A stretch of DNA of 64,000 nucleotides from a candidate division FCPU426 bacterium (lineage in GTDB: Bacteria; Oederibacteriota; Muellerivitia; Muellerivitales; DAHXKG01). A program made the position numbers and the translations under genes. Shown here in pieces: positions 21,400 through 31,870 of this stretch. The stretch is taken from positions 62,001 to 126,000 of the forward strand of contig DAHXKG010000004.1 of the NCBI GenBank assembly GCA_027366525.1. The letters run 5' to 3'. Below the pieces are notes generated by a model. It saw only the letters and a list, made by a program, of their open reading frames with translations. It did no database searches and was not told the DNA's origin. Position 1 is the stretch's first letter. The number at the start of each line of letters is the position of its first letter.

Positions 21400-21720
21400 A
21401 TGGCCACGGCAACAACAAGTCAAAAAATCAGGATTAAGTTAAAGGCATATGATCATCGACTTCTGGATCGATCAACACAGGAGATTATTGAAACGGTTCG
21501 AAGAACGGGAGCGGTGGTTTTAGGCCCGATTCCATTGCCAACGAATATCAACCGATATACGGTATTGCGAAGCCCTCATGTGGATAAAAAATCAAGAGAG
21601 CAGTTTGAAATTCGCACACACAAGCGGTTGATTGATATTGTCAATCCGAACCAAAAAACCATTGATTCGTTGATGAAGTTGGATTTGCCGGCGGGCGTTG
21701 ATGTTGAAATAAAACTGTGA
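21400..21720 (+). CDS. rpsJ: 30S ribosomal protein S10 (NusE)
   Basis: Ribosomal head protein that also links NusG to the ribosome and joins NusB in antitermination complexes. It has 106 residues, and [15 protein letters not shown] and the GPIPLPT loop are clear. It begins 15 bases after tuf1 with no promoter or terminator between, so the str and S10 operons are probably one transcript. Confidence 0.97.
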   Translation: MATATTSQKIRIKLKAYDHRLLDRSTQEIIETVRRTGAVVLGPIPLPTNINRYTVLRSPHVDKKSREQFEIRTHKRLIDIVNPNQKTIDSLMKLDLPAGVDVEIKL

Positions 21721-21733
21721 TGGGAAAACGAAA

Positions 21734-22402
21734 ATGAGTATGGATACGTTAATGTTACTGGGTAAAAAGGTTGGACAATCCACCTTTTTTGAAGATAGTG
21801 GTCGTGCAATGCATGTAACCATACTGCAAGTTGGTCCTTGCGTGGTCATTCAAAAAAAGACCAATGAAATCGATGGCTATAGTGCTTTGCAATTGGGTTT
21901 GGATGAACGTAAAGAAAAACGCACATCGAAACCACTTCAAGGACATTTTAAAAAAGCAGGCGCTACCCCAAAACAATTTTTGGGTGAAATGCTTATTACC
22001 AATCCGGATCAATATCAAGTGGGACAGTTATTGACGGTGGAAAATTTTAAGGATGTCATATTTGTTGATGTTGCTGGAATTTCAAAGGGTAAGGGCTTTC
22101 AAGGTGTTGTTCGGCGCCATGGATTTCGCGGTGGACGTAATTCTCACGGTAGTATGTTTCATCGTGCTCCGGGAGGTATTGGAGCTTCATCCGATCCGTC
22201 ACGTGTTTTCCCAGGAACGCGAATGCCGGGGCGTATGGGTAATCAAAAAACAACGATCTTGAATTGTCGTGTATTAAAGGTGGATATTGATAATCATTTG
22301 CTCTTTGTAAAGGGCCCCGTTCCCGGTGCAAACCAAGGATTGGTATGGATTCGTCCCAGCATCAAAAAAACTCCAAAAGAACAGGGTGTAAAAAATGCCT
22401 AA
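21734..22402 (+). CDS. rplC: 50S ribosomal protein L3
   Basis: Early 50S assembly protein whose long loop reaches the peptidyl transferase centre. The 222 residues are slightly longer than in E. coli (209). The loop region with GRMGN and the glycine-rich [12 protein letters not shown] are visible. The first ATG of a cluster (21734) is chosen; ATG at 21740 is an alternative. The end overlaps rplD by 8 bases. Confidence 0.96.
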   Translation: MSMDTLMLLGKKVGQSTFFEDSGRAMHVTILQVGPCVVIQKKTNEIDGYSALQLGLDERKEKRTSKPLQGHFKKAGATPKQFLGEMLITNPDQYQVGQLLTVENFKDVIFVDVAGISKGKGFQGVVRRHGFRGGRNSHGSMFHRAPGGIGASSDPSRVFPGTRMPGRMGNQKTTILNCRVLKVDIDNHLLFVKGPVPGANQGLVWIRPSIKKTPKEQGVKNA

Positions 22403-23030
22403 AGCAATTCAATATAGTGAAGATGGACAAGTTAAAACCGAAGTGGATCTGCCCAATGAGATTTTTGGAATGCAAGTTCGGTCGCATCATTTGTGGCGCG
22501 GGGTTACAACCTATTTATCTAATCAGCGATTAGGAACTTTGAAAGCGAAAACGAAGGGAGAAGTTTCTGGTGGTGGGAAAAAACCTTTTCGTCAAAAAGG
22601 GACAGGCAATGCACGCCAAGGATCGATTCGGGCTGTTCAAATGGTGGGTGGGGGCGTTTCCCATGGTCCAATTCCTCGAGATTTTTCAATGGCGTTGCCT
22701 AAAAAAATGAAACAACAAGCCTTATGTGAATCGCTTTCAGACAAAGCCAGTTCTGGGAAGGTGATTTTGGTTGAAAAATTGCAATTTGCGTCTCCCAAGA
22801 CCAAGGAGGCGGTATCTTTTCTTAAACGGTTGGGATTGGAAAACCAGAAAGTTCTAATTGTATTGAAGGCATCAGACTTACCAACGATGAAGAGTTTCAA
22901 AAATCTCTTTCGCGTCACCGTTATCCCCAAGAATAATTTAAGTATATTTTTGGTTTTAAAACATGAGGTGGTTCTTTTTGCCAAAGAAGCAGTAGCGGAA
23001 TTGAATTTTTTTAAAGAGGCGATCCAGTGA
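22395..23030 (+). CDS. rplD: 50S ribosomal protein L4
   Basis: Lines the exit tunnel and, in enterobacteria, represses the S10 operon. The 211 residues contain the tunnel-loop segment KPFRQKGTGNARQGS. The ATG lies inside the rplC end (8-base overlap), and the stop overlaps the rplW start by 4 bases, so translation is coupled on both sides. Confidence 0.96.
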   Translation: MPKAIQYSEDGQVKTEVDLPNEIFGMQVRSHHLWRGVTTYLSNQRLGTLKAKTKGEVSGGGKKPFRQKGTGNARQGSIRAVQMVGGGVSHGPIPRDFSMALPKKMKQQALCESLSDKASSGKVILVEKLQFASPKTKEAVSFLKRLGLENQKVLIVLKASDLPTMKSFKNLFRVTVIPKNNLSIFLVLKHEVVLFAKEAVAELNFFKEAIQ

Positions 23031-23320
23031 AATATAGAGATGTAATTATTCGACCACTAGTAACGGAACATAGTGCAAAATTGAAAGAGGAAGGTAAGTA
23101 TTTATTTGAAGTCCACCTCAAAGCCAATAAAAATGAGATAAAAAAAGCCATTGAATCAATTTTTATAAAAGACAAAGTCCGCGTGAAACATGTTCGCACC
23201 GCAGTGGTTCCTGGGAAAATTCATCGCTTGGGTCGGAATGTCTCAAAACCCTATCGATGGAAAAAAGCGATTATTACTTTACAAGCGGGCCAAAAAATTG
23301 AAATTTTTGAAGGAGCATAA
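23027..23320 (+). CDS. rplW: 50S ribosomal protein L23
   Basis: Sits at the tunnel exit and docks trigger factor and SRP. The 97 residues begin at GTG in a GTGA overlap with rplD. Family segments [27 protein letters not shown] and [10 protein letters not shown] are present. Only two bases separate it from rplB. Confidence 0.96.
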   Translation: MKYRDVIIRPLVTEHSAKLKEEGKYLFEVHLKANKNEIKKAIESIFIKDKVRVKHVRTAVVPGKIHRLGRNVSKPYRWKKAIITLQAGQKIEIFEGA

Positions 23321-23322
23321 TC

Positions 23323-24147
23323 ATGGCGATTCGGTCTTATAAACCTACTTCACCCGGCCGACGGGCTATGACAACAGTTGTCAAGGAGGGGTTATCGAAA
23401 GTTTCTCCTCAGAAATCTTTGTTGGTACCCTTGAAGGGGACTGGCGGAAGAAATGTTTATGGGCGGATCACGAGTCGGCACCGCGGCGGAGGACATAAAC
23501 GACGTTATCGTATTATCGACTTTAATCGCACGAAAATTGGCGTAGAGGGAACGGTAAAGTCGCTTGAGTATGATCCCAATCGGTCGGCGCGTATTGCCCT
23601 TATTCAGTATCGCGACGGACAAAAAAGCTACATTTTGGCTCCCGAGGGTCTGAAAGTTGGTGATCAAGTTTTAGCAGGATCTCAGGCCGATGTGAAACCG
23701 GGTCACGCAATGAAATTAAAAGATATTCCGTTGGGCATGATGCTGCATAACATTGAAATGAGTCCTGGAAAAGGAGCTCAAATTGCTCGATCTGCAGGTA
23801 CTCAAGTTCAGCTAATGGCACGTGAAGGGGAGTATGCTACTTTAAAAATGCCATCAGGTGAAATGCGGAAAATTCATGTTGAGTGCATGGCCTCAATAGG
23901 TCAAGTTGGAAATTTAGATCACTTTAATATAAGTATTGGAAAAGCGGGAAGAATGCGATGGCTTGGGGAACGGCCTCAATCGCGAGGCGTGGTAACCCGA
24001 CCTGGGGATGGGCATCCTATGGGAGGAGGCGAAGGTAAGTCGTCGGGTGGACGACATCCAACAACTCCGTGGGGAAAGCCAACTAAGGGATATAAAACTC
24101 GGCATAACAAATATACTGAAAAGTTTATTGTTAAGCATCGCCGATAA
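23323..24147 (+). CDS. rplB: 50S ribosomal protein L2
   Basis: Essential for subunit joining and peptidyl transfer. The 274 residues match the family. The [17 protein letters not shown] segment and the C-terminal glycine-rich loop with [16 protein letters not shown], including its conserved histidine, are intact. The SD (AGGAG) lies in the end of rplW. Confidence 0.97.
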   Translation: MAIRSYKPTSPGRRAMTTVVKEGLSKVSPQKSLLVPLKGTGGRNVYGRITSRHRGGGHKRRYRIIDFNRTKIGVEGTVKSLEYDPNRSARIALIQYRDGQKSYILAPEGLKVGDQVLAGSQADVKPGHAMKLKDIPLGMMLHNIEMSPGKGAQIARSAGTQVQLMAREGEYATLKMPSGEMRKIHVECMASIGQVGNLDHFNISIGKAGRMRWLGERPQSRGVVTRPGDGHPMGGGEGKSSGGRHPTTPWGKPTKGYKTRHNKYTEKFIVKHRR

Positions 24148-24170
24148 TTGAAATTGAATGGAGTTGATTT

Positions 24171-24458
24171 ATGAGTCGATCATTAAAAAAGGGACCGTAT
24201 ATTGATCTTAATTTATTGAAGGCTATCGAAAAAATGAATAAGTCGGACGACAAGCGGGTTATTAAAACTTATGCAAGGCGTTGTACGGTTTATCCGGATA
24301 TGGTTGGACATACCTTGGCCGTACATAACGGAAAAAAATTCATTCCGGTTTTTATTACAGAAAATATGGTGGGGCACAAACTGGGTGAGTTTGCACCGAC
24401 GAGAACTTTTAAGGCACATGGCACAGTTAAAACTGAAAAAGCAGCTCAATTAACGTAA
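24171..24458 (+). CDS. rpsS: 30S ribosomal protein S19
   Basis: Head protein that contacts S13 and the A-site tRNA. It has 95 residues, beginning [12 protein letters not shown] as in nearly all bacteria, with [11 protein letters not shown] and [13 protein letters not shown]. It lies 23 bases after rplB and 14 before rplV. Confidence 0.97.
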   Translation: MSRSLKKGPYIDLNLLKAIEKMNKSDDKRVIKTYARRCTVYPDMVGHTLAVHNGKKFIPVFITENMVGHKLGEFAPTRTFKAHGTVKTEKAAQLT

Positions 24459-24472
24459 TCGGGTGGAATAAT

Positions 24473-24877
24473 ATGCAATCACAAGCTACTTTGAAATTTA
24501 CACAAGTTACGCCTCGAAAGGCTCGACAAGTAGTCAACTTGATTCGAGATAAACGAGTTGAAGAGGCGTTGAATATTTTAGCATTTACAAAAAAGCATGC
24601 AGCAGAAGTCATCTCCAAGGTGATTAAATCGGCCATTGCCAACGCGAATCAATTTAAACGTGTCGACATTGAAAATTTACGTTTTGAAAAAATTGAAGTG
24701 GATCCAGGACCCATGTTGCGCAATGCCAAGCGATTTATTCCGCGCGCGATGGGCCGAGCTAGTCTAATCCATCACCGAACCAGCCATATCCGTGTGGTGG
24801 TGTCAGATGAAAAAGCAGGCAAGAAAACAAGCGTTAAAGGTAACCAAAAGGAGGTTGCTCTTGGGACAAAAAGTTAA
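24473..24877 (+). CDS. rplV: 50S ribosomal protein L22
   Basis: Its beta hairpin lines the exit tunnel next to L4. The 134 residues exceed the usual 110 or so through a basic C-terminal tail ([19 protein letters not shown] and onward) that also encodes the ribosome-binding site and start of rpsC in another frame. The hairpin segment [16 protein letters not shown] is conserved. Confidence 0.95.
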   Translation: MQSQATLKFTQVTPRKARQVVNLIRDKRVEEALNILAFTKKHAAEVISKVIKSAIANANQFKRVDIENLRFEKIEVDPGPMLRNAKRFIPRAMGRASLIHHRTSHIRVVVSDEKAGKKTSVKGNQKEVALGTKS

Positions 24878-25601
24878 TCCCATTGGTTTGCGGTTAGGTA
24901 TTGTTCGTGACTGGGACTCCATTTGGTATTCTTCCAGAAAAAAGAGCTATACGGAGCAACTGCTTCAAGATGTGGAAGTTAGAGATTTTGTTAAAAAACG
25001 ATTAATTCATGCTGGGGTAGCTCGAATTGTTTTAAAACGGAAGTCTGACACACTTGAAGTTGATATTTATGCTTCTCGACCTGGAATTGTGATTGGGAAA
25101 AAGGGATCCGAAGTTGATCGACTCAAAGAAGAGTTGCAACGTATGACCAATCATGATGTGCGAATTAACATTAATGAAGAAAAAAGTCCGGAGTTGTGTG
25201 CACAATTAATTGCAGAGAATGTTGCATCACAATTGGAAAAACGCGTTGCGTTTCGCCGGGCCATGAAAAAAGCAGTTCAAACGGCAATTCAATCGGGCGC
25301 TAAGGGAATTAAAATTATGTGTTCGGGAAGATTGGCGGGTGCTGATATTGCTCGAACGGAGTGGTATCGGGAAGGACGAGTTCCTTTGCATACGCTCAGA
25401 GCCGACATTGACTTTGGAATTGGTGTCGCCAGGACCACGTATGGAGTCCTAGGGGTTAAGTGCTGGATTTTTAAAAAAGAAATTTTTGAGGGCAAGGATA
25501 ATCAAGCCTTGTCAGAGGAAACAAAGTTGAAAAAAAATCTGGACAAGAAAAATAGTGTTAAGACTGAAAATCAAGAAACTAAAACTGAAGCCAAAGGGTA
25601 A
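24861..25601 (+). CDS. rpsC: 30S ribosomal protein S3
   Basis: Forms part of the mRNA entry channel with helicase activity. The frame is open further upstream inside rplV, but the real start is TTG at 24861: GGAGG stands six bases before it and [12 protein letters not shown] follows, the family N-terminus. This gives 246 residues and a 17-base overlap with rplV. The KH motif [12 protein letters not shown] is present. The last 33 or so residues form a charged Lys/Glu/Asn/Thr tail. Confidence 0.95.
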   Translation: MGQKVNPIGLRLGIVRDWDSIWYSSRKKSYTEQLLQDVEVRDFVKKRLIHAGVARIVLKRKSDTLEVDIYASRPGIVIGKKGSEVDRLKEELQRMTNHDVRININEEKSPELCAQLIAENVASQLEKRVAFRRAMKKAVQTAIQSGAKGIKIMCSGRLAGADIARTEWYREGRVPLHTLRADIDFGIGVARTTYGVLGVKCWIFKKEIFEGKDNQALSEETKLKKNLDKKNSVKTENQETKTEAKG

Positions 25602-25606
25602 TTACA

Positions 25607-26029
25607 ATGCTCATGCCGAAACGTGTAAAATATAGAAAACTTCATAAAGGCCGCATGCGAGGCAAAGCTCGTAGTGGATATTTTCTCGTAAATGGTGAAT
25701 ATGGTTTACAGGCAACGTCTTCTGCTTGGATTACGGATCGTCAAATTGAAGCAGCACGCGTGACGATTAATCGGCACATGAAACGTGTAGGGAAGTTGTG
25801 GATAAGAATATTTCCGAGCAAACCTGTTACTAAAAAGCCGGCTGAAACTCGAATGGGCGGGGGCAAAGGAGCGCCGGACCATTGGGTGGCGGTAGTCAAG
25901 CGAGGGAGGATTTTGTTTGAAATCTCAGGATGTCCTGAGCCCCTTGCCAGAGAGGCGTTTGAGCTAGCTGGGCAAAAACTTTCGGTGCATACGCGCTATG
26001 TGATGCGTGATCAGATGGGAGGAAATTAA
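25607..26029 (+). CDS. rplP: 50S ribosomal protein L16
   Basis: Binds near the A site and the central protuberance. The 140 residues begin [11 protein letters not shown], matching the family MLxPKR start. The segment [21 protein letters not shown] is conserved. The stop and the rpmC ATG share a base (TAATG). Confidence 0.97.
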   Translation: MLMPKRVKYRKLHKGRMRGKARSGYFLVNGEYGLQATSSAWITDRQIEAARVTINRHMKRVGKLWIRIFPSKPVTKKPAETRMGGGKGAPDHWVAVVKRGRILFEISGCPEPLAREAFELAGQKLSVHTRYVMRDQMGGN

Positions 26030-26244
26030 TGAAAGCTAAAGAACTTCGAGAACTAACAGTTGATGAAATTAAGCAACATATGGTTACTAGTGAAGAAGAG
26101 CTTTTTAATTTAAGAATGCAAATGGCAACTCAAAAATTAGAAAACCCCATGAAAGTTCGTCAAGCTAGACGCAATATTGCACGGCTTAAGTTTATTTTAA
26201 AACAAAAGGAAAAGAAACAGAATCATGACCGAATCCAAAAATAA
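26029..26244 (+). CDS. rpmC: 50S ribosomal protein L29
   Basis: Small two-helix protein near the tunnel exit. The 71 residues contain LRELTVDEI, LFNLRMQMATQKLENP and RRNIARLKFILKQK. The coding end overlaps rpsQ by 20 bases in another frame. Confidence 0.95.
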   Translation: MKAKELRELTVDEIKQHMVTSEEELFNLRMQMATQKLENPMKVRQARRNIARLKFILKQKEKKQNHDRIQK

Positions 26245-26515
26245 AGCTTCAAATGCTAAAACAAGGGTTGGACAGGTAGTTAGTCGAAAAATGAGCAAAA
26301 CCGCGATTGTGGTGGTCGAGCGCACGGTCAAACACCCCTTTTATCATAAATTGGTTCGAAAACAAACCAAACTTAAAATGCATGATCCCAAAGATGAGAC
26401 GCAAAGTGGGGACACCGTTTTAATGATTGAAACACGACCGATTAGCTCTCAAAAACATTGGCGGTTGGTTAAAATTTTGAAAAAGGCAGTCAAGGTGGAG
26501 GAGGCGCAGGTATGA
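26225..26515 (+). CDS. rpsQ: 30S ribosomal protein S17
   Basis: Primary 16S rRNA binder of the 30S body. It has 96 residues, with the RNA-binding beta segments [33 protein letters not shown] and [16 protein letters not shown]. The ATG at 26225 is inside rpmC. It shares an ATGA overlap with rplN. Confidence 0.96.
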   Translation: MTESKNKASNAKTRVGQVVSRKMSKTAIVVVERTVKHPFYHKLVRKQTKLKMHDPKDETQSGDTVLMIETRPISSQKHWRLVKILKKAVKVEEAQV

Positions 26516-26880
26516 TTATGCCGCAAACATATTTGAATGTAGCTGATAATAGTGGTGCAACACAGATTCAGTGTATCCATGTTTTGGGTGGGACGCGTCG
26601 TCGTTATGCAACGATCGGTGATATTATTGTTGCCGCGGTCAAAGAAGCTATTCCTGGCGGGGGCGTAAAGAAGAGTGAAGTTGTTAAAGCCGTAGTGGTC
26701 CGCCAAAGACGAGTTTTTTCAAGGCCGGATGGTTCACAAATCCGCTTTGATGACAATGCAGCAGTTATTATTAATGATCAATTAAATCCTCGTGGAACTC
26801 GAATTTTTGGGCCTGTGACTCGAGAATTGAGAGAGAAAAATTTCATGAAAATTATTTCATTGGCACCGGAGGTTTTATAG
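26512..26880 (+). CDS. rplN: 50S ribosomal protein L14
   Basis: Contributes to an intersubunit bridge and binds the silencing factor RsfS. The 122 residues begin [16 protein letters not shown], close to the family MIQxxT start. [28 protein letters not shown] closes the protein. Coupled to rpsQ by ATGA. Confidence 0.97.
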   Translation: MIMPQTYLNVADNSGATQIQCIHVLGGTRRRYATIGDIIVAAVKEAIPGGGVKKSEVVKAVVVRQRRVFSRPDGSQIRFDDNAAVIINDQLNPRGTRIFGPVTRELREKNFMKIISLAPEVL

Positions 26881-26883
26881 ATT

Positions 26884-27204
26884 ATGCATGTTCATCGGGA
26901 TGATACAGTTTTAGTATTAGCAGGCAAGGATCGAGGCAAGAAAGGCCGCGTGATTAGAGTTTTCCCAAAGGGCCAGAAAGCTTTAGTGGAAAAAATCAAC
27001 ATGGTTAAACGCCATATGCGTCCGACACAAGAAATGCCGCAGGGCGGAATTGTGGAAAAGGAATCGCAAATTCATTTATCCAATTTACAAGTTATTTGTA
27101 GAAAATGCGAAAAGCCGACACGCATTGGTGTTCGAATATTACAAAACAAGCAAAAAGTTCGTGCGTGCAAAAAATGTGGTGAGATTTTAGATAAGGAAAA
27201 ATAA
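26884..27204 (+). CDS. rplX: 50S ribosomal protein L24
   Basis: Assembly initiator of the 50S subunit. The 106 residues carry an N-terminal KOW motif ([18 protein letters not shown]) and a C-terminal pair of CxxC motifs (CRKC and CKKC), a zinc-ribbon-like arrangement kept in many bacteria but lost in E. coli. Three-base gaps lie on both sides. Confidence 0.96.
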   Translation: MHVHRDDTVLVLAGKDRGKKGRVIRVFPKGQKALVEKINMVKRHMRPTQEMPQGGIVEKESQIHLSNLQVICRKCEKPTRIGVRILQNKQKVRACKKCGEILDKEK

Positions 27205-27207
27205 TTT

Positions 27208-27762
27208 ATGGCAACAACGCTCCTAAAAGAAAAATATCAAAAAGAAATTATTTCAAAGCTTCAAAAGAAGTTTAATATTCAAAATGTGATGCGGATTCCT
27301 AAGGTCGAAAAAGTCGTGATCAATATCTGCGTTGGAAAAGCGGCATCTGAAAATAATATTAAATTGCTCGATGCAGCGGTTGAAGAGTTGTCTTTAATTA
27401 CGGGGCAAAAACCGGTTATTACTCGATCGAAAATTGCTATTTCTAATTTTAAGCTAAGGGCGAACCAACCGTTGGGATGTAAAGTGACATTGCGGGGCGC
27501 TAAAATGTACCAATTTTTAGAGCGGTTATTTATGGTGGCCCTTCCGCGTATTCGGGATTTTCGGGGTGTTTCGACACGATCGTTTGACGGCAGAGGCAAT
27601 TACACCTTGGGCATTAAAGAGCAAATTGTTTTTCCGGAAGTCAATTTTGATAATGTGCAGTCCATCCATGGAATGGATGTTACGTTTCAAACTTCAGCTC
27701 GAACGGATGAAGAAGCAAAAGAGTTATTGACGCTTCTTGGTATGCCGTTCCGAAAAAATTAA
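27208..27762 (+). CDS. rplE: 50S ribosomal protein L5
   Basis: Binds 5S rRNA and contacts the P-site tRNA. The 184 residues contain [20 protein letters not shown] and [19 protein letters not shown], both diagnostic. Length and start (ATG at 27208) are as expected. Confidence 0.97.
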   Translation: MATTLLKEKYQKEIISKLQKKFNIQNVMRIPKVEKVVINICVGKAASENNIKLLDAAVEELSLITGQKPVITRSKIAISNFKLRANQPLGCKVTLRGAKMYQFLERLFMVALPRIRDFRGVSTRSFDGRGNYTLGIKEQIVFPEVNFDNVQSIHGMDVTFQTSARTDEEAKELLTLLGMPFRKN

Positions 27763-27778
27763 GAAAGAAAGGCATGGA

Positions 27779-27964
27779 ATGGCAAAGAAATGTTTAATTA
27801 ATAAACAAAAGCAAATTCCAAAGTTTAAGGTTCGATTTTATCATCGCTGTAATCGCTGTGGTCGTTCACGTGGTTTTTTAAGACGATTTGGAATGTGTCG
27901 AATTTGCTTCCGACTATTGGCGGATGATGGACAAATTCCTGGTGTTGTGAAAGCAAGCTGGTAA
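27779..27964 (+). CDS. rpsZ: 30S ribosomal protein S14, zinc-binding type Z
   Basis: Late-binding head protein. The frame opens within rplE, but the family start [10 protein letters not shown] at ATG 27779, preceded by AAGAAAGG, gives the normal 61 residues. The zinc ribbon CNRC...CRIC is complete, so this is the short zinc-dependent form rather than the long cysteine-free form. Confidence 0.96.
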   Translation: MAKKCLINKQKQIPKFKVRFYHRCNRCGRSRGFLRRFGMCRICFRLLADDGQIPGVVKASW

Positions 27965-27978
27965 GTGGAGGAAATACT

Positions 27979-28380
27979 ATGTCAATGACAGATCCAATTT
28001 CAAGTATGTTAACGTGCATTCGAAATGCCAACCAAGTTTATAAAGAAAAAGTGGACATTCCATTTTCAAAAATAAAATTGGAAATTGTTCGCATTCTGAC
28101 TGAAGAAGGATTTATTCAAAATTATAAGGTGGTTGAAGAAAAGGGACGTCGGGATCATATACGGATTACCTTGCGATATGGTGGACGACGTGAACGAGTC
28201 TTGGAGGCGTTGAAAAGAATCAGTCGGCCGGGGAAACGCGTCTACGTTCGATATGAAGGTATTAAACCGGTTTTGGGGGGGACGGGGATTTCCATCCTTT
28301 CAACCTCGAAGGGTATTTTAACTAATAAGCAAGCCAAAAAGCAAAAAGTGGGCGGAGAAATACTTTGTACGATTCAATGA
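27979..28380 (+). CDS. rpsH: 30S ribosomal protein S8
   Basis: Central-domain 16S rRNA binder; in E. coli also the translational repressor of the spc operon. The 133 residues begin MSMTDPISSMLTCIRNA and end with the conserved segment GILTNKQAKKQKVGGEILC. GTGGAGG lies upstream. Confidence 0.97.
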   Translation: MSMTDPISSMLTCIRNANQVYKEKVDIPFSKIKLEIVRILTEEGFIQNYKVVEEKGRRDHIRITLRYGGRRERVLEALKRISRPGKRVYVRYEGIKPVLGGTGISILSTSKGILTNKQAKKQKVGGEILCTIQ

Positions 28381-28417
28381 TCAATTTAAAAAGTTTTAGG
28401 TTTAAAAGGAATTAGTT

Positions 28418-28984
28418 ATGGCTCGAATAGCAAAAAAACCAATAAATCTTTTGCCGTCAATTAAGTTGCGTCAAGAGGGAAATGTCCTATATGCCGAAGG
28501 GCCCAAGGGAAAATTATCCCTTACGGTTCCTGAGGGAATTAAGATTACGATTACTGATAAGAGTCTACTTGTCGAAATAATTCCGGATTCATTGAATTCA
28601 CGAGAATTAAATATTCGCCACGGGTTGAGCCATGCGCTGATCCAAAATATGGTTCAGGGTGTTTCTGCTGGTTTTGAAAAAAAACTAGAGATTCGTGGTG
28701 TTGGGTATCGTGCCACCTTTGAAAAAGGAAAGTTGACAATGAGTTTAGGTTTCAGTCATCCAATTGTTTTAGACATGCCAGCAGGAATTGTGGTTGATGT
28801 CGAAAAGCAAACCTTGTTGACGGTTAAAGGCATTGATAAATATCTTGTGGGCGAAATGGCAGCCAAAATAAGGAAAATAAAACCTCCTGAGGTTTATAAA
28901 GGAACAGGAATTCGATATTTGAACGAATTTGTTCGACAAAAAGTTGGAAAAACAGCGGCAACTAAAGGTGCGGGTGCTAAATAA
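28418..28984 (+). CDS. rplF: 50S ribosomal protein L6
   Basis: Two-domain protein near the factor-binding site. It has 188 residues. The C-terminal signature KIRKIKPPEVYKGTGIRY is typical, followed by an Ala/Gly-rich tail. The 37-base gap before it is one of the longer ones in the cluster and shows no promoter or terminator. Confidence 0.96.
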   Translation: MARIAKKPINLLPSIKLRQEGNVLYAEGPKGKLSLTVPEGIKITITDKSLLVEIIPDSLNSRELNIRHGLSHALIQNMVQGVSAGFEKKLEIRGVGYRATFEKGKLTMSLGFSHPIVLDMPAGIVVDVEKQTLLTVKGIDKYLVGEMAAKIRKIKPPEVYKGTGIRYLNEFVRQKVGKTAATKGAGAK

Positions 28985-29013
28985 ATTCTAATAGTGAAGA
29001 GGTGGGTTGAATA

Positions 29014-29382
29014 ATGAAACAAGCGGAAATTCGACATTCTCGGCGGCAGCAACGGCATCAACGTATTCGAGAAAAAGTCAAAGGGACGACGCAACGGCCA
29101 AGATTGGTTGTTTTTCGGGGGATCAGTAATATTTCTGCCCAAATTATTGATGATACGCAAGGATGCACTTTGGTATCGGCCTCTAGCTTTGAAAAACGAT
29201 TGAAAGGCGCGATTAAATCGGGCGGGAATGTTGAGGCGGCGCGATTAATTGGGAAACAAATAGCGGAATTAGCAAAAGCGAAATCGATCCATACGGTTGT
29301 TTTTGATCGAGGTGGTTATGTTTATCATGGGCGTGTTAAGGCATTAGCTGAAGCCGCTCGTGAAAATGGACTTCAATTTTAG
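29014..29382 (+). CDS. rplR: 50S ribosomal protein L18
   Basis: Binds 5S rRNA with L5. The 122 residues contain [20 protein letters not shown] and [29 protein letters not shown] stands before the ATG. Confidence 0.96.
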   Translation: MKQAEIRHSRRQQRHQRIREKVKGTTQRPRLVVFRGISNISAQIIDDTQGCTLVSASSFEKRLKGAIKSGGNVEAARLIGKQIAELAKAKSIHTVVFDRGGYVYHGRVKALAEAARENGLQF

Positions 29383-29392
29383 AGAGGAATTC

Positions 29393-29905
29393 ATGGTACG
29401 ATTTGATGCTTCAAAATTAGAAATGAAAGAAAAAGTTGTTTACATTAATAGAGTGGCCAAGGTTGTGAAAGGCGGGAGGCGATTTAGTTTTTCGGTTCTC
29501 GTTGTTGTTGGCGATGGTAATGGGCATGTGGGCGCTGGTATTGGTAAAGCGAGTGAAGTTCCGGATGCCATTCGAAAAGCGGTCGATGATGCTAAAAAAA
29601 ATGTGATTGAAGTGCCATTGAAAAATTACTCACTTTATTATCCGATTATTGGTGAATTTAAAGCATCACGTGTGGTTTTAAAACCGGCCTCTCCGGGGAC
29701 GGGTATTATTGCGGGAGGCGGAGTCCGAGCAGTTTGTGAGTTGGCGGGGATCCGTGATATCTTGACCAAATCGATTAAATCAGATAATGCTTTTAATGTT
29801 GTTCGCGCCACATTGCAGGGATTTTCGAAAATTCGTTCGCCGCAGGTGATTGCGACATTGCGTGGAAAAATAGTAACTGAATCAAACGAAGCGGTGAAAT
29901 CATGA
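29393..29905 (+). CDS. rpsE: 30S ribosomal protein S5
   Basis: Shapes the mRNA entry channel and decoding fidelity. The frame opens inside rplR, but GAGGAA directly before ATG 29393 and the motif [19 protein letters not shown] place the start there, giving 170 residues. The C-terminal domain with [18 protein letters not shown] is intact. ATGA overlap with rpmD. Confidence 0.96.
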   Translation: MVRFDASKLEMKEKVVYINRVAKVVKGGRRFSFSVLVVVGDGNGHVGAGIGKASEVPDAIRKAVDDAKKNVIEVPLKNYSLYYPIIGEFKASRVVLKPASPGTGIIAGGGVRAVCELAGIRDILTKSIKSDNAFNVVRATLQGFSKIRSPQVIATLRGKIVTESNEAVKS

Positions 29906-30093
29906 GTGCACAAGTTAAAATTCAACTCAAAAAAAGCCTTCAGGGTCGACTTCCGCAACATCAGCGAATTGCGTATGCTTTGGGCTTAAGAAAAATTCGT
30001 CAAGAAGTCGTCCGTCCGGATACACCCATTATTTGGGGTATGATCAAAAAAATTGAATATCTAGTTGAAGTGAAAAAAAGTAACGAAGGATAA
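29902..30093 (+). CDS. rpmD: 50S ribosomal protein L30
   Basis: Small 50S protein of 63 residues. [27 protein letters not shown] is the family pattern, here with phenylalanine- and glycine-poor spacing. Coupled to rpsE by ATGA and followed by rplO after 11 bases. Confidence 0.94.
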   Translation: MSAQVKIQLKKSLQGRLPQHQRIAYALGLRKIRQEVVRPDTPIIWGMIKKIEYLVEVKKSNEG

Positions 30094-30104
30094 AAGGTAA
30101 GAGT

Positions 30105-30542
30105 ATGAAACTTTCAGAAATTAAGCCGGTTCCTCATGCGACTAAGCGACCTAAGATTGTTGGGCGTGGTCCTGGCTCAGGACATGGAAAAACATCCACA
30201 CGGGGCAATAAAGGACAAAATGCCAGAACCGGTGGTGGCGTTCGATTGGGATTTACGGGTGGACAAACCCCTTTGGTACAAACTATTCCTCACCGTGGAT
30301 TTAATCATCCCAAAAAAATCAAAGTTGAAATTATTAATGTGGGTTCATTATCGCGGTTTTCTGAAAATACCACTGTTACTCCCGAGGAATTGAAAAAAAT
30401 GGGATTAACGAAAAAAAGTACTTTTGTTAAGATTTTGGGAGGCGGTGAGTTGAAGATAAAGTTAGTAGTTCGAGCTCATGCCTTTAGCGATCAAGCACGG
30501 CAAAAAATTGAATCAGCAGGTGGGCGGATGGAGGTTCTTTGA
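30105..30542 (+). CDS. rplO: 50S ribosomal protein L15
   Basis: Assembly protein with a long unstructured basic N-terminus. The 145 residues show GRGPGSGHGKTSTRGNKGQN and GFTGGQTPLVQTIPHRGF. The stop TGA shares a base with the secY ATG. Confidence 0.96.
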   Translation: MKLSEIKPVPHATKRPKIVGRGPGSGHGKTSTRGNKGQNARTGGGVRLGFTGGQTPLVQTIPHRGFNHPKKIKVEIINVGSLSRFSENTTVTPEELKKMGLTKKSTFVKILGGGELKIKLVVRAHAFSDQARQKIESAGGRMEVL

Positions 30543-31870
30543 TGTTTTCAGCATTCTCAAATATTTTTAAAGTTCCAGAACTTAAAAAGCGGGTTCTTTT
30601 TACGTTGGCCATGCTTTTGGTCTATCGAGTGGGCTGTCACATACCCACCCCGGGTGTAAATACCGTTGCGCTTTCCAATTTTTTTGCAAGTCAGAAATCA
30701 GGTATTCTGGGTTTCCTGAATCTCTTTTCAGGTGGTGCCTTGAGCATGTTTTCTATCTTTGCTTTAGGTGTGATGCCATATATTAGTATGGCGATTATTT
30801 TACAGTTATTAACTGCTGTTGTCCCAGCACTTGAAAAATTATCAAAAGAAGGGGAGATGGGACAACGAAAAATGACCCAATATACCCGATACGGAACGGT
30901 GGGTCTTTGTGTTATTCAAGGGACCGGAACCACCTATATGCTCAAGTCATTTGGAACCAATTTTATTTATCATTGGGGTATTGGATTTCAAGCCATGACA
31001 GTTCTTACGTTAACAGCTGGAACGATTTTTATTATGTGGATTGGTGAACAAATAACGGAGTATGGTGTGGGCGAGGGAATGTCACTGATTATCTTCGCTG
31101 GAATTGTTGCCAGTCTCCCAAGTGAGTTTTTCAATACCTATCGGCTCTTTCGTGTAGGTCAATTAAGTCTGTTTAGTTTGGCTTTTTTCACGGTGTTTAT
31201 GTTGGCGATTGTCGTTTTTATTGTCATACTACAACAAGGGGCTCGGAAGATTCCGGTTCAATATGCGACGCGTGTTGTTGGTCGACAGGTGATGCGTGGT
31301 CAATCAACGCATCTTCCACTTAAAGTAGATTATTCAGGAGTTATTGCCGTCATTTTTGCTTCGTCGATTTTGATCTTTCCAACGCAAATTGCTAGATATA
31401 TCCAATCGGTTTCGCCGGCCAATGGAATTATTTTTAATGTTATGAATTTTATTACCCAAAATTTTTCACCGGGCGATTTTGCTTACTATGTTATCTATGG
31501 TTTTCTCATTTTGTTCTTTTGCTATTTTTATACAGCGATTGCCATTAACCCAAATGATTTATCAGAGAATATGAAAAAATACGGCGGGTTTATTCCTGGA
31601 ATTCGACCCGGAAAACCGACAACAGAATTTATTGATCGTACATTAACCCGAATCACGCTATGGGGAGCCATTGCCGTTTGTGCGATTGCGATTATTCCGG
31701 AAATTTTGACACAGCAAATGCATATTCCGGTTTATTTTGGAGGAACCTCGTTACTAATCATTGTGGGTGTTGCTTTAGATACGATGAAACAAATTGAATC
31801 CCATTTGATCATGCGCCACTATGATGGGTTTATGAAAAAGGGCCGGCTTAAAGGGAAAGGGGCTTTTTAA
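30542..31870 (+). CDS. secY: preprotein translocase channel subunit SecY
   Basis: Pore of the Sec translocon with SecE (encoded at 43001). The 442 residues form ten hydrophobic segments. Typical pieces are HIPTPGVN in the first loop, LNLFSGGALS in the plug/TM2a area, and PGIRPGKPT near the cytoplasmic C5 loop. I start it at ATG 30542, seven bases after GGAGG; an adjacent TTG at 30539 is possible but closer to the SD. It ends in a TAATG overlap with adk. Confidence 0.97.
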   Translation: MFSAFSNIFKVPELKKRVLFTLAMLLVYRVGCHIPTPGVNTVALSNFFASQKSGILGFLNLFSGGALSMFSIFALGVMPYISMAIILQLLTAVVPALEKLSKEGEMGQRKMTQYTRYGTVGLCVIQGTGTTYMLKSFGTNFIYHWGIGFQAMTVLTLTAGTIFIMWIGEQITEYGVGEGMSLIIFAGIVASLPSEFFNTYRLFRVGQLSLFSLAFFTVFMLAIVVFIVILQQGARKIPVQYATRVVGRQVMRGQSTHLPLKVDYSGVIAVIFASSILIFPTQIARYIQSVSPANGIIFNVMNFITQNFSPGDFAYYVIYGFLILFFCYFYTAIAINPNDLSENMKKYGGFIPGIRPGKPTTEFIDRTLTRITLWGAIAVCAIAIIPEILTQQMHIPVYFGGTSLLIIVGVALDTMKQIESHLIMRHYDGFMKKGRLKGKGAF